Shown here one piece after another: positions 1-7,409 of a stretch of DNA of 10,116 nt. The DNA lies in NCBI GenBank assembly GCA_003452275.1, contig DMIT01000121.1, forward strand, positions 2,920-13,035, in the 5' to 3' direction. This stretch comes from Rhodospirillaceae bacterium. GTDB taxonomy: Bacteria; Pseudomonadota; Alphaproteobacteria; Micavibrionales; Micavibrionaceae. Numbering within the stretch: the first letter of the stretch is position 1; each line of letters begins with the position of its first letter. The position numbers and the translations under genes were made by a program. The notes under the pieces were generated by a model that saw only the letters and a list, made by a program, of their open reading frames with translations, made no database searches and had not been told where the DNA came from.

Positions 1-252
1 GAACACACCGCCAGAGAGATGTGCGAAGGTGCCTTGAAACACAGTCTGGCCGATATCGCGATTGCCGTCACCGGTATTGCGGGGCCATCGGGGGGAAGCG
101 CAGAAAAACCTGTCGGTCTGGTCTATATCGGCATTGCCCGAAAAGACGGGGGCAGCGAAATTTTCAGGCATGTCTTTGCAGGGGACAGGGGTTCCGTCCG
201 CCAGCAAACGGTGGAAGCGGCCCTGAACCACCTCATGGATATTATTTCGTAG
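1..252 (+). CDS. cinA: CinA C-terminal domain / nicotinamide-nucleotide amidohydrolase, 3' end only
   Basis: The frame is open from the first base and ends in TAG at 250-252, giving the last 83 residues; the start lies outside the window. The motif [11 protein letters not shown] followed by [12 protein letters not shown] is the hallmark of the CinA C-terminal (PncC) domain. In that family it deamidates nicotinamide mononucleotide to nicotinate mononucleotide in pyridine-nucleotide recycling in the cytoplasm. The domain is about 160 residues, so roughly its second half is visible. It is not possible to tell whether this is a stand-alone PncC or a full CinA with the N-terminal MoaB-like domain. 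The gene converges on prfC and the two coding ends overlap by 11 bases. Confidence 0.9.
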   Translation, partial: EHTAREMCEGALKHSLADIAIAVTGIAGPSGGSAEKPVGLVYIGIARKDGGSEIFRHVFAGDRGSVRQQTVEAALNHLMDIIS

Positions 253-1825
253 CCATGAATTTGATATCGGGATTTTTATCCTGCGTATCGTTCAAATGCC
301 ACGCATTCCGCGCCATAAAGACAGGGTCGCCGTCATGATCCACCGCCATCGCCCCACGATTATTATCGAGGAAGGATTTTAATTTGGCAGCATCGTCACT
401 CATCACCCAGCGCGCGGTATAAAGGCTGGTTGCTTCCAACTTCACCGGCAGATTATATTCGGTGCGGATACGGTCGGCCAGAACGTCAAATTGCAACATC
501 CCGACCACCCCGACAATCCATGAATTATCGAGAAGGGTTTTAAAGACACGCGCCACGCCCTCTTCCGCCAATTGCTGAAGGGCGTTGCCCAGATGTTTGG
601 CCTTTAACGGGTCTTCGGACACAATGCGTTGCAGATATTCAGGGGCGAAAGACGGGATACCCGTGAATTTCAGTTTTTCGCCTTCGGTCAGTACGTCACC
701 GATGCGTAAATTTCCGTGGTTGGGAATCCCGATAATATCACCGGCATAGGCGTCTTCGACCATTTCGCGGTCTTGGGCAAAGAACATCAATGGCGAATGG
801 ATGACCATCTGTTTTTCACTGCGCGTATGAAACAGTTTCATGCCGCGTTTGAAATTACCCGAACAAATGCGCGTAAAAGCAATGCGGTCACGGTGTTTCG
901 GGTCCATATTGGCCTGAATTTTAAAGACAAAACCTGTGACTTTGGCTTCATGCGGATCAACAACGCGGTCAGCCGTTTTTTGCGAGCGCGGGGCCGGCGC
1001 GAATTTGCCGATCCCCTGCAATAATTCATTGACCCCGAAATTATTGACGGCGGAACCAAAAAACACAGGAGTCATATGTCCGCCCAGATAGCTTTCGACA
1101 TCGAATGGTGGACATACGCCGCGGATCATCTCAACATCTTCGCGCAGTTTGGCAGCTTGTTCGGGCGGCAGTTTTTCATCGATCAGTTTATCATCCAGAC
1201 CGGAACAGGTAATGGTCGTTGCCGAGAGTGCCTCGCCTTTCGTGCGGTCGAATAAAACCAGTTCATCTTTCAACAGGTCATAACAGCCTTTGAAATCACG
1301 CCCCATCCCGATCGGCCATGAGGCAGGAGTCACCTCCATCTGCAATTTGTCTTCGACCTCATCCATCAATTCGAACGGGTCGAGGGATTCACGGTCCATT
1401 TTATTGACAAAGGTAATAATCGGGATATTTCGCAAGCGACAGACTTCAAAGAGTTTAAGGGTTTGCGTTTCGATCCCCTTTGCCGCGTCCAGAACCATGA
1501 CCGCGCTATCGACCGCGGTCAGCGTACGGTAAGTATCCTCCGAGAAGTCTTCGTGCCCGGGGGTATCCAGCAGGTTATACGTGATATCGTTATAATCAAA
1601 CGTCATCACCGAAGACGCGACGGAAATCCCGCGTTCCTGTTCGACCTTCATCCAGTCGGAACGGGCGCGGCGGCGGTCACCGCGGGCCTTGACCATCCCC
1701 GCGAGCTGGATCGCCCCCCCGAACAGCAACAGCTTTTCAGTGAGGGTGGTTTTCCCCGCGTCAGGGTGGGCAATAATCGCAAAGGTACGACGCCGTGATA
1801 CAAAATTTTCGACAGGTGATGCCAT
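242..1825 (-). CDS. prfC: Peptide chain release factor 3 (RF3)
   Basis: RF3 is a ribosome-associated GTPase that removes RF1/RF2 from the ribosome after peptide release. The 527 residues match the usual length (529 in E. coli). Translational-GTPase motifs are intact: P-loop AHPDAGKT at 19-26, switch I ERGISV at 64-69, DTPGH at 87-91 and NKMD at 141-144. The [12 protein letters not shown] stretch before switch I is typical of RF3 and separates it from EF-G and LepA. The ATG at 1825-1823 shares one base with the stop codon of the DUF1491 gene (TAATG), so translational coupling is likely. A GAAGGA sequence lies about 14 bases upstream. prfC is the last gene of the fur–DUF1491–prfC run. No clear terminator follows it; its stop lies inside the end of the opposing cinA gene. 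Confidence 0.97.
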   Translation of the reverse strand: MASPVENFVSRRRTFAIIAHPDAGKTTLTEKLLLFGGAIQLAGMVKARGDRRRARSDWMKVEQERGISVASSVMTFDYNDITYNLLDTPGHEDFSEDTYRTLTAVDSAVMVLDAAKGIETQTLKLFEVCRLRNIPIITFVNKMDRESLDPFELMDEVEDKLQMEVTPASWPIGMGRDFKGCYDLLKDELVLFDRTKGEALSATTITCSGLDDKLIDEKLPPEQAAKLREDVEMIRGVCPPFDVESYLGGHMTPVFFGSAVNNFGVNELLQGIGKFAPAPRSQKTADRVVDPHEAKVTGFVFKIQANMDPKHRDRIAFTRICSGNFKRGMKLFHTRSEKQMVIHSPLMFFAQDREMVEDAYAGDIIGIPNHGNLRIGDVLTEGEKLKFTGIPSFAPEYLQRIVSEDPLKAKHLGNALQQLAEEGVARVFKTLLDNSWIVGVVGMLQFDVLADRIRTEYNLPVKLEATSLYTARWVMSDDAAKLKSFLDNNRGAMAVDHDGDPVFMARNAWHLNDTQDKNPDIKFMATK

Positions 1826-2166
1826 TATATAATCAATTTTCCTTCAAAAGGGTTTGTCCCTTCGCGGTCTTCAACCTCAATCACCCAGATATCCGGATCA
1901 CGGTCTACCGCGCGGCGAATATACGCATCTGCGTCACTTTCTGCAACCCGTTCTTCTTTGGTGGCCTTCATCCAGCCCAAAGTGCCGTCCATATCGCGGA
2001 TTTGGGTCAAAAGCAGCGAAAAACCGTCCAAAAGATTAATTTTCAGGACAACCGTACCGGCGGCAAAGGCCCCCTTATTGAGGATATAATATCCCTGCCC
2101 CCGTTCGTTCAAACGGCGTAAATGGGCATCAATCCAGATGGAAACGGGAATACGGGCATCCGTCAT
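1825..2166 (-). CDS. DUF1491 family protein
   Basis: This is a 113-residue protein of unknown function. It fits DUF1491, a family I know as mostly alphaproteobacterial: an N-terminal 'R-I-P-V-S-I-W-I-D-A-H-L-R-R' stretch, a central 'V-V-L-K-I-N-L-L-D-G' segment, and a C-terminal 'D-A-D-A-Y-I-R-R-A-V-D-R-D-P-D-I-W-V-I-E-V-E-D' block. No signal peptide, membrane segment or cysteine is visible, so it is probably a small soluble cytoplasmic protein. Its ATG follows the fur stop codon after one base (TAA-T-ATG), and its own stop overlaps the prfC start by one base. All three genes are therefore probably translated from one message. The family assignment is from memory of its sequence pattern; no function is inferred from it. 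Confidence 0.8.
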   Translation of the reverse strand: MTDARIPVSIWIDAHLRRLNERGQGYYILNKGAFAAGTVVLKINLLDGFSLLLTQIRDMDGTLGWMKATKEERVAESDADAYIRRAVDRDPDIWVIEVEDREGTNPFEGKLII

Positions 2167-2167
2167 A

Positions 2168-2572
2168 TTATGACTTTATTTTACGTCCGTATAAATCAAG
2201 GCGATGGTCGATCAGGTCATAGCCCAGATCTTTGGCAATCTGGATTTTCAGCTTTTCCAGTTCCTCATTCTTGAATTCGATCACTTCGCCTGTTTCCAGA
2301 TCAATCATATGGTGGTGATGTTCGGTATTGGTATCATAACGGGCAAAAGTCTCGTTAAACTCGCGCTTGATAATCAAATCCATCTCTTCGAGAAGGCTCA
2401 GCGTCCTGTAAACGGTGGCGATGCTGATGGTCGGGTCAACCGCCTTGGCGCGTTCGAAAACGCTCTCGACCGATGGATGATCTTCTGAAGATTCCAATGT
2501 TTTCAAAATCACGCGACGTTGCCCTGTCATTTTCAGGCCAGCATCGGTACAGCGTTGTTCCAAAGTTTTCAT
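2168..2572 (-). CDS. Fur/Mur-family metal-responsive transcriptional regulator
   Basis: The 134 residues match the length and plan of the Fur family. A winged-helix DNA-binding domain covers about residues 5-80, with the recognition helix around S-I-A-T-V-Y-R-T-L (50-58). A dimerisation domain begins with the metal-binding run HHHH at 85-88, followed by DLETGEVIEF (91-100) and H123. Family members repress iron or manganese uptake genes when metal-loaded. The structural-zinc cysteine pairs of E. coli Fur are absent; the only cysteine is C8. The pattern HHHHMIDLETGEVIEF is characteristic of alphaproteobacterial Fur/Mur rather than of Irr, Zur or PerR, but sequence alone does not decide iron versus manganese. 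No good ribosome-binding site precedes the ATG. Forty-one bases separate it from the secreted-protein gene upstream, so it may belong to that transcript. DUF1491 and prfC follow without a gap. Confidence 0.9.
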   Translation of the reverse strand: MKTLEQRCTDAGLKMTGQRRVILKTLESSEDHPSVESVFERAKAVDPTISIATVYRTLSLLEEMDLIIKREFNETFARYDTNTEHHHHMIDLETGEVIEFKNEELEKLKIQIAKDLGYDLIDHRLDLYGRKIKS

Positions 2573-2613
2573 AGAGGCAGAGTACCGCGAGTAAGACGCA
2601 AAATCAATATCGC

Positions 2614-2961
2614 TTATTGAACTGACGTCGGGGCTTCACTGGCTTTTAGCCCTGTACAGACACCTTTTTGACACTTCACTGTCATCTTGTTTTCCGGAGT
2701 ATCCTTCCACATCGGGCAATCAATAAACGCCCCTGCCTGACGGGTGCAGATTTCAGACCGTTCTTTATGGAACTTATTTACGCCCAGAACCGGCCACCCG
2801 CAAGGATCTTGCGAAATCGTACAATCGTCATCGGTCACGCATTGATACCATTCAGGATGCTTCCCCTGACATTTTTGCATGACATCGTCATCAGCCGCAT
2901 AGGCACCGCTCACGGCAACACATATTAGAAACACAGTCGGGAGAATAAATGTCTTCAGCAT
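2614..2961 (-). CDS. Small secreted cysteine-rich protein, unknown function
   Basis: I do not recognise this protein. The chosen ATG at 2961-2959 has a good ribosome-binding site (AGAGGA, 9 bases upstream). An in-frame ATG at 2991 would add ten residues but lacks such a site. The 115-residue product starts with a clear Sec signal peptide: MLK, a hydrophobic core at residues 4-18, then cleavage after AYA at 20-22. The mature part is about 93 residues with eight cysteines, at 31, 41, 47, 54, 72, 82, 97 and 102. The even number and short spacings (for example DDDC-6-C and C-4-C) suggest four disulfides in the periplasm or outside the cell. The first half, with CVTDDDC then DPCGWPVLGVNK, resembles small periplasmic proteins of unknown function found in other proteobacteria; this is an impression, not a family call. 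It lies 39 bases after the histidine kinase and 41 before fur. Confidence 0.75.
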   Translation of the reverse strand: MLKTFILPTVFLICVAVSGAYAADDDVMQKCQGKHPEWYQCVTDDDCTISQDPCGWPVLGVNKFHKERSEICTRQAGAFIDCPMWKDTPENKMTVKCQKGVCTGLKASEAPTSVQ

Positions 2962-3000
2962 ACTCAATATTCCTCTGTTAATAATATTCATAAAGCATCA

Positions 3001-4533
3001 TTAATAAGACATGGCAATTTCCGGCCTGCGCAGTACACGGCGGCTAGGGAATGTGATGGTTACCACCGTTCCTTTGCCCACGTCTGAATCCAGATGCAAT
3101 TGGCCTCCATGTAATTCTACCATAGCTTTGGCCAAAGGTAATCCTAAACCTGTGCCCGTCACCTCGCCCACCGCATGGGCGGTTTCATGGATTTGGCCGA
3201 AAGGTTCCAAGGCCTGCGGGATTTTATGCCGCGGCATTCCTACCCCCGTATCAGCCACACGTAATTCCAAATCCCCATCGCGTTTCAGGTGTCCGGAAAT
3301 AGTGATATTCCCCCCCGCCTTACAGAATTTGACAGAATTACTGACCAGATTAATCAACACCTGCCGGATCAGTCTTTGGTCGCCGATCAATAACGGCAAA
3401 TTCGGTTCCACCACTGACTGGATGGCAATATTCCCGCTAAAGGCACGCGATGCCATCATCCGTTCAACGGACAAAATGGTTTCATGGATATTGACCTGAT
3501 GTTCGTCCAGTTCCACGCGTCCGGCTTCGATTTTGGACATGTCGAGAACTTCGTTGATGATCTCGAGCAAATGGCACGCGCTGGAATGGATATCACCCAT
3601 ATATTCTTCGTATTTCGGAATATTCAATTGACCGAATGTTCCATTCATCATGATTTCAGAAAAACCGATAATCGCGTTAAGCGGCGTACGCAATTCATGA
3701 CTCATATTTGCCAGAAAGGCCGATTTCGCATGGTTGGCGGCATCCGCCTGATCTTTTGCCACGCGCAGGGACAATTCCATTTGTTTGCGCATGGTAATAT
3801 CCATGATCGTCGTCACCTGAAACTTACGCCGTTGCGACAATTCCAGCGTGGCAGTGGTATATAGAGTATTGGCGATACTGCCGTCTTTTTTAATCAGCTT
3901 CATCTCGCCAGAGCTGCGGGTCGAGCTTTTCAAATATCTTTCATGATTATAGGCCGCGATTTGCTGTTCATCGGGACTGATAAGGACGACGAAATCCTCG
4001 CCCACGCTCTGTTCCCTCGCCCAGCCAAAGCTGCGCACAAAGCCGTCATTGACGCGCACAATGCGGCGGTTATGGTCGGTGACCACAATCCCCACGTTGG
4101 AGGCATCGAAAATAGATGTCATTAATGAAATCGCATCATCCCGTTCGCGTTGCAGGACAGAGTCATCAGATGAATCCGGTTGCGCCATCACATCCAGCAG
4201 CACGACATTGCCCGCCATATCCAGAAGCGGATTAATCCAGAAACCATATACGCGGATACCGCCCGGGAAGCTGGGCAAAGCATGAATACTGACCGGAACT
4301 TTTTGTTTGATGCAGACTTCGAAGGCCTGTTCAAAATGCCGCGCATTTTCGCTGTCCATAAATTCGGCGACTGAAAGCCCTAGAATAGCCTCTTCCTTAC
4401 GGTTGAAATATTCCAGCCCCCGACGATTGATTTCCACTACGTGATAGTGCCCGTCCTTTCTCGCCTCGATCAGGAAACGCGGGACAGGCATAGATTCAAA
4501 AAGTGCTTTATGATCGACGACGATTCCGCCCAT
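3001..4533 (-). CDS. PAS-domain sensor histidine kinase, PleC/PdhS-like
   Basis: The 510-residue product has two PAS-like domains (about 8-118 and 135-255), a HisKA domain (about 266-340) and an HATPase_c domain (about 383-497). The phosphoacceptor is H279 in NMSHELRTPLNAIIGFSE. ATP-binding boxes are intact: N box around N395-N399, G1 box DTGVG at 428-432 and G2 box GTGLGLPLA at 460-468. No transmembrane segment or signal peptide is visible, so it is probably a cytoplasmic sensor reading a ligand or redox signal through PAS. The segment FGQLNIPKYEEYMGDIHSSA and the following DMSKIEAG resemble the PleC/DivJ/PdhS group that acts on DivK in alphaproteobacteria. No receiver domain or adjacent response regulator is present. 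The frame could extend to a GTG at 4590, but the ATG at 4533 begins the conserved part and is preferred. It follows upp after 76 bases. Confidence 0.93.
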   Translation of the reverse strand: MGGIVVDHKALFESMPVPRFLIEARKDGHYHVVEINRRGLEYFNRKEEAILGLSVAEFMDSENARHFEQAFEVCIKQKVPVSIHALPSFPGGIRVYGFWINPLLDMAGNVVLLDVMAQPDSSDDSVLQRERDDAISLMTSIFDASNVGIVVTDHNRRIVRVNDGFVRSFGWAREQSVGEDFVVLISPDEQQIAAYNHERYLKSSTRSSGEMKLIKKDGSIANTLYTTATLELSQRRKFQVTTIMDITMRKQMELSLRVAKDQADAANHAKSAFLANMSHELRTPLNAIIGFSEIMMNGTFGQLNIPKYEEYMGDIHSSACHLLEIINEVLDMSKIEAGRVELDEHQVNIHETILSVERMMASRAFSGNIAIQSVVEPNLPLLIGDQRLIRQVLINLVSNSVKFCKAGGNITISGHLKRDGDLELRVADTGVGMPRHKIPQALEPFGQIHETAHAVGEVTGTGLGLPLAKAMVELHGGQLHLDSDVGKGTVVTITFPSRRVLRRPEIAMSY

Positions 4534-4609
4534 ATTTAACCCAACACAAATTATGGGAATAAATCCCTTTTTTAACTCTCTACAATACACATAGAAAGGT
4601 TAATAGAGG

Positions 4610-5266
4610 CTAAATTGTTCCAAAAATACGGTCGCCCGCGTCCCCCAGACCGGGAACGATATAGGCATGGTCGTTCAAATGGCTATCCAGAGAGGCGGTA
4701 AAAATCTTAACGTCCGGATGTTTGGCATGGACAGTCCTGACCCCTTCCGGCGCAGATACCAAAGTCATCAGGGAAATTTTATTCTTGGCCACGCCGCGTG
4801 CAATCAATATATCGACCGCATGAACCGCCGAATTCCCCGTTGCCAGCATCGGATCAACGATAATAAATTGCCGGTCTTGTGGAACGGGTTTTGGCAGGCG
4901 CACCAGATATTCATGCGGTTTATGCGTTGCTTCATCCCGATATAACCCGACATGACCGATAATCGCATCCGGAAAAATGTCCAGCAGACCATCCACCAAC
5001 CCCAGACCGGCGCGCAAAATCGGTACGACAACCGGATCACGCTCCACCAGAGTCGGCGCGTCCATTTCGATTAAAGGGGTCGTAATCTTACGAGTGGTCA
5101 GCGCCATTGATTCCGTTGCGGAATAGGCCATCAGCATAGAAATTTTTTGCAACAACGACCGAAAGTCGGAAAAGGAACAATCCCTATCGCGCATTTTGGT
5201 CAGCTTATCCTGAACCAGCGGGTGATCGACAATAAACAGGTTCGGAAATTCAGGGAGTGTTTTCAT
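4610..5266 (-). CDS. upp: Uracil phosphoribosyltransferase
   Basis: Upp converts uracil and phosphoribosyl pyrophosphate to UMP in pyrimidine salvage in the cytoplasm. The 218-residue protein is slightly longer than E. coli Upp (208) because of a short N-terminal tail before VDHPLVQDKL. Conserved segments are PILRAGLGLVDG, the PRPP-binding loop VDPMLATGNSA, and the C-terminal uracil-binding YIVPGLGDAGDRIFGT. The ATG at 5266-5264 is chosen. A GTG three codons further upstream (5275) is possible, and neither has a recognisable ribosome-binding site. The upstream GGDEF-like gene ends only 14 bases before, so translation may depend on coupling to it. In E. coli upp is paired with a uracil permease; none is seen here. 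Confidence 0.96.
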   Translation of the reverse strand: MKTLPEFPNLFIVDHPLVQDKLTKMRDRDCSFSDFRSLLQKISMLMAYSATESMALTTRKITTPLIEMDAPTLVERDPVVVPILRAGLGLVDGLLDIFPDAIIGHVGLYRDEATHKPHEYLVRLPKPVPQDRQFIIVDPMLATGNSAVHAVDILIARGVAKNKISLMTLVSAPEGVRTVHAKHPDVKIFTASLDSHLNDHAYIVPGLGDAGDRIFGTI

Positions 5267-5280
5267 GGAGCACACAGAGT

Positions 5281-6108
5281 TTAAGAGGTTTCTTTCAAAG
5301 ATTTCAAATACTGGTTCAACGGCGAGATTTCTTCATACTGCTCGGCAATACTGTTTTCACCGGTAGAAATTTTTTTCAATTGTTTTTTGACAACATCAAT
5401 CAACTGCGGAATCGAGTCACCTGGCACCGGTTCGGCGACAATAGAGGACATGGTGAAATGAACATCCGGATTGGCTTTGACAATATAATTGAGACGCGCC
5501 ACAAATTTAAGCCCGCCGTTATTGTCGGAATGTTTAAGGCTGGAGATAAATTCTCCGTCCGCAGTGATATAGGCATCATCGAAACTGCGGATGGTTTTTT
5601 GGACGGCCTTCGCCGCCAGAATAATATTTTCGGTTTTCTGTCTTTCTTCTTCGCCGTCGATCCGCGACACCACAAAACAGAAAGGTTGCCCGCGGCGCGA
5701 ACGTCTTTCCAGTTCGCGTTCCAGATCGGGAATCATTTTTTCCTGCGTAAACAAACCGGTTAATTCATCAATTCCGAAATCGGCAAGCAATTGTCCATGT
5801 TCAAGTTTTTGCAAAGCTGTCTGGAAATTTTCAAATGTCGCCAGAAAAATTTCCATAGCGTCCTTTGACGGTTTTGCCTCTGTATTCAAAAGCTTGCTCG
5901 CCAGTTCATGCAAAATCCCCTGACTGTCCAGAATGCGCGACGGGATCTCAATTCCACCATCGGTCACATTTGCCAGTAATTCAGGAAATACGATTTGCTT
6001 GCGGGAGGCAGCTTCATCATATAAGGAAGACAATATTACCTGCGATAGCCACGCAGCATAATCATTTTGAAGAGTCGCTAGAAAATGAATGTCTTTTTCC
6101 TGTATCAT
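5281..6108 (-). CDS. Degenerate GGDEF-domain protein, probably not an active cyclase
   Basis: The C-terminal half of this 275-residue protein looks like a diguanylate cyclase domain. DELTGLF at 114-120 is the typical entry to GGDEF domains. It is followed by a 'F-V-V-S-R-I-D' strand (145-151) where active enzymes have the first metal-binding aspartate. The signature RYGGDEF is replaced by ITADGEF at 181-187, so the glycine pair that holds GTP is broken. The usual 'AD.ALY.AK' helix is also unrecognisable. The region after 250 is a polar tail. Residues 1-110 are probably helical and I cannot assign them to a family. No membrane segment is visible, so it is probably cytoplasmic. It may bind a nucleotide or c-di-GMP or act as a protein partner; none of this is shown. 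It starts 24 bases after tgt and ends 14 bases before upp, so it is likely in their operon. The start ATG has only a weak ribosome-binding site. Confidence 0.75.
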   Translation of the reverse strand: MIQEKDIHFLATLQNDYAAWLSQVILSSLYDEAASRKQIVFPELLANVTDGGIEIPSRILDSQGILHELASKLLNTEAKPSKDAMEIFLATFENFQTALQKLEHGQLLADFGIDELTGLFTQEKMIPDLERELERRSRRGQPFCFVVSRIDGEEERQKTENIILAAKAVQKTIRSFDDAYITADGEFISSLKHSDNNGGLKFVARLNYIVKANPDVHFTMSSIVAEPVPGDSIPQLIDVVKKQLKKISTGENSIAEQYEEISPLNQYLKSLKETS

Positions 6109-6132
6109 ATCAGGACTATAGCCGAAAAGACG

Positions 6133-7338
6133 CTATTCTGGAAGCCACTCTTTTTTGAGCTGCGCCAGCGCACTAGGCTCCCCCGAACGTAACGCCGCGC
6201 GAATTTCGCGCATCAATTTGGCAAGAGTGGCCACGTTATGCTGGCTGACAATCTGGAACGCCAGCATCTCGCCCACTTTGAACAGATGGTGGATATAGCC
6301 CTTGGTGTAATAACCCGACGTATATAATCCGACCGTTTCATCCAAAGCCGATTGATCGTCTTTATATCTTGAATTCAGAATATTGATATAACCTTTCGGC
6401 ACGCCTTTCATCAATACGCGACCATGACGCGCTTCGCGCGTCGGGGTGACGCAATCGAACGTATCCATCCCCTGCTTCACGCCCTCGAAAATATCTTCGA
6501 TCTTACCGATCCCCAGCAAGTGGATCGGACGCTCAGGATGGAGACGCCCCGGAAGCCATGACAGGATTTCATAGAAGTGAACTTTGGTGCCACCGAGACA
6601 TCCGCCAACGGCCGTTCCGAAATACGGTCGGCTCATGACGTAGTCAGCACTTTCTTCGCGCAGTTCACGATAAACACCGCCCTGCACCACACCGTATAAA
6701 CCTTGGGTACCATCATGGTCTTTATGAAACGCAGTCAGAGAACGGTCACCCCAACGGTGGCTCATCTGCATGGAATTTTCAGTATATTGGCGATCAGCAC
6801 TATGTGGCGTGCATTCATCCATCTGGACGATCAGATCCGCCCCCAATTTACGCTGGATATCCATCGAGATTTCAGGATTCAAACGGCAAATGCTTCCGTC
6901 TTTATAGGACTTGAAAATCGCGCCCTCTTCTTCGTCGATCTTAATCAGGGATTTACCGCCCACGCGCCCTTTGCCCTTGATTTCATCCGCGCCAGTCCCC
7001 GTCCCTAACGAGAAAATCTGGAACCCGCCGGAGTCAGTGAGCATCGGGCCATCCCAACCGCAGAATTTATGCAGCCCGCCCATTTTCTGAACCAGTTCCG
7101 GCCCCGGTTGGATATAAAGATGGTAGGTATTGGATAACATGATATCCGCCCCCGCCTCACGCAATTGATGCGGGTGGAGATTGCGGACGGCTGCCTTTGT
7201 CCCCACGAAAATAAAATTGGGGGTTTCAATGGTACCATGTGGTGTTTGCAAACGCCCGATACGGGCATGAGACGCAGGATCGCGATGCGTCACTTCAAAT
7301 CCGAAATTCGGGTATTCTATTTTGGTATTAAATTCCAT
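6133..7338 (-). CDS. tgt: tRNA-guanine transglycosylase (queuine/preQ1 tRNA-ribosyltransferase), lacking the zinc-site cysteines
   Basis: Tgt exchanges guanine-34 of GUN-anticodon tRNAs for preQ1 (most bacteria) or queuine (eukaryotes and some bacteria). The ATG at 7338-7336 is chosen because GGAGAG lies 6 bases upstream, giving 401 residues; an in-frame ATG at 7395 would add a non-conserved tail. Catalytic residues are present: D102 in TDSGGFQIFSL, D174 in QMDECTP, Q219 in VVQGG, and the nucleophile D295 in FDCVTPTR. An insert of about 18 residues, with G-K-G-R-V-G-G-K, lies around 112-136 relative to the E. coli enzyme. Two features are odd. The zinc ligands corresponding to C318, C320 and C323 of Zymomonas Tgt are V336, L338 and S341, with only H367 kept. 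The pocket residue matching V233 is G249. It lies between rpmB and the GGDEF-like gene, on the same strand. Confidence 0.95.
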   Translation of the reverse strand: MEFNTKIEYPNFGFEVTHRDPASHARIGRLQTPHGTIETPNFIFVGTKAAVRNLHPHQLREAGADIMLSNTYHLYIQPGPELVQKMGGLHKFCGWDGPMLTDSGGFQIFSLGTGTGADEIKGKGRVGGKSLIKIDEEEGAIFKSYKDGSICRLNPEISMDIQRKLGADLIVQMDECTPHSADRQYTENSMQMSHRWGDRSLTAFHKDHDGTQGLYGVVQGGVYRELREESADYVMSRPYFGTAVGGCLGGTKVHFYEILSWLPGRLHPERPIHLLGIGKIEDIFEGVKQGMDTFDCVTPTREARHGRVLMKGVPKGYINILNSRYKDDQSALDETVGLYTSGYYTKGYIHHLFKVGEMLAFQIVSQHNVATLAKLMREIRAALRSGEPSALAQLKKEWLPE

Positions 7339-7358
7339 GGCACTCTCCACATATATCA

Positions 7359-7380
7359 ACACCGGCCTTATAGCCGGTGT
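7359..7380. other. Perfect hairpin between rpmB and tgt
   Basis: The arms ACACCGGC and GCCGGTGT form an 8-bp perfect stem around a 6-base loop. It lies 29 bases after the rpmB stop and 20 bases before the tgt start. No T-run follows in either direction, so it is a poor intrinsic terminator. It may attenuate, stabilise the rpmB message 3' end, or mark processing. Between it and rpmB lies a second short palindrome, ATTCATT-C-AATGAAT (7386-7400). It does not resemble a preQ1 riboswitch that I can recognise. Confidence 0.45.
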
Positions 7381-7409
7381 GAAGAATTCATTCAATGAAT
7401 GATTAAAAA

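Noticed and set aside
3011..3499. Open frame of 162 codons on the + strand
   Set aside because: It is antisense to the ATPase domain of the histidine kinase, whose motifs are intact; no independent evidence for it.
4556..4574. Possible small terminator GGGA-loop-TCCC followed by six T on the + strand
   Set aside because: The stem is only 4 bp and no + strand gene precedes it.
4534..4590. Extension of the histidine kinase to a GTG start
   Set aside because: It lacks a ribosome-binding site, and the added residues do not belong to the PAS domain.
5257..5763. Long open frame (168 codons) on the + strand
   Set aside because: It lies opposite the GGDEF-like gene, has no recognisable protein pattern, and is a shadow of the minus-strand coding sequence.
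7339..7395. N-terminal extension of tgt to an upstream ATG
   Set aside because: The added 19 residues are not conserved, span the hairpin, and the internal ATG at 7338 has a much better ribosome-binding site.
7339..7409. preQ1 riboswitch before tgt
   Set aside because: The gap is short and shows only two simple inverted repeats; I find no preQ1-I pseudoknot pattern.
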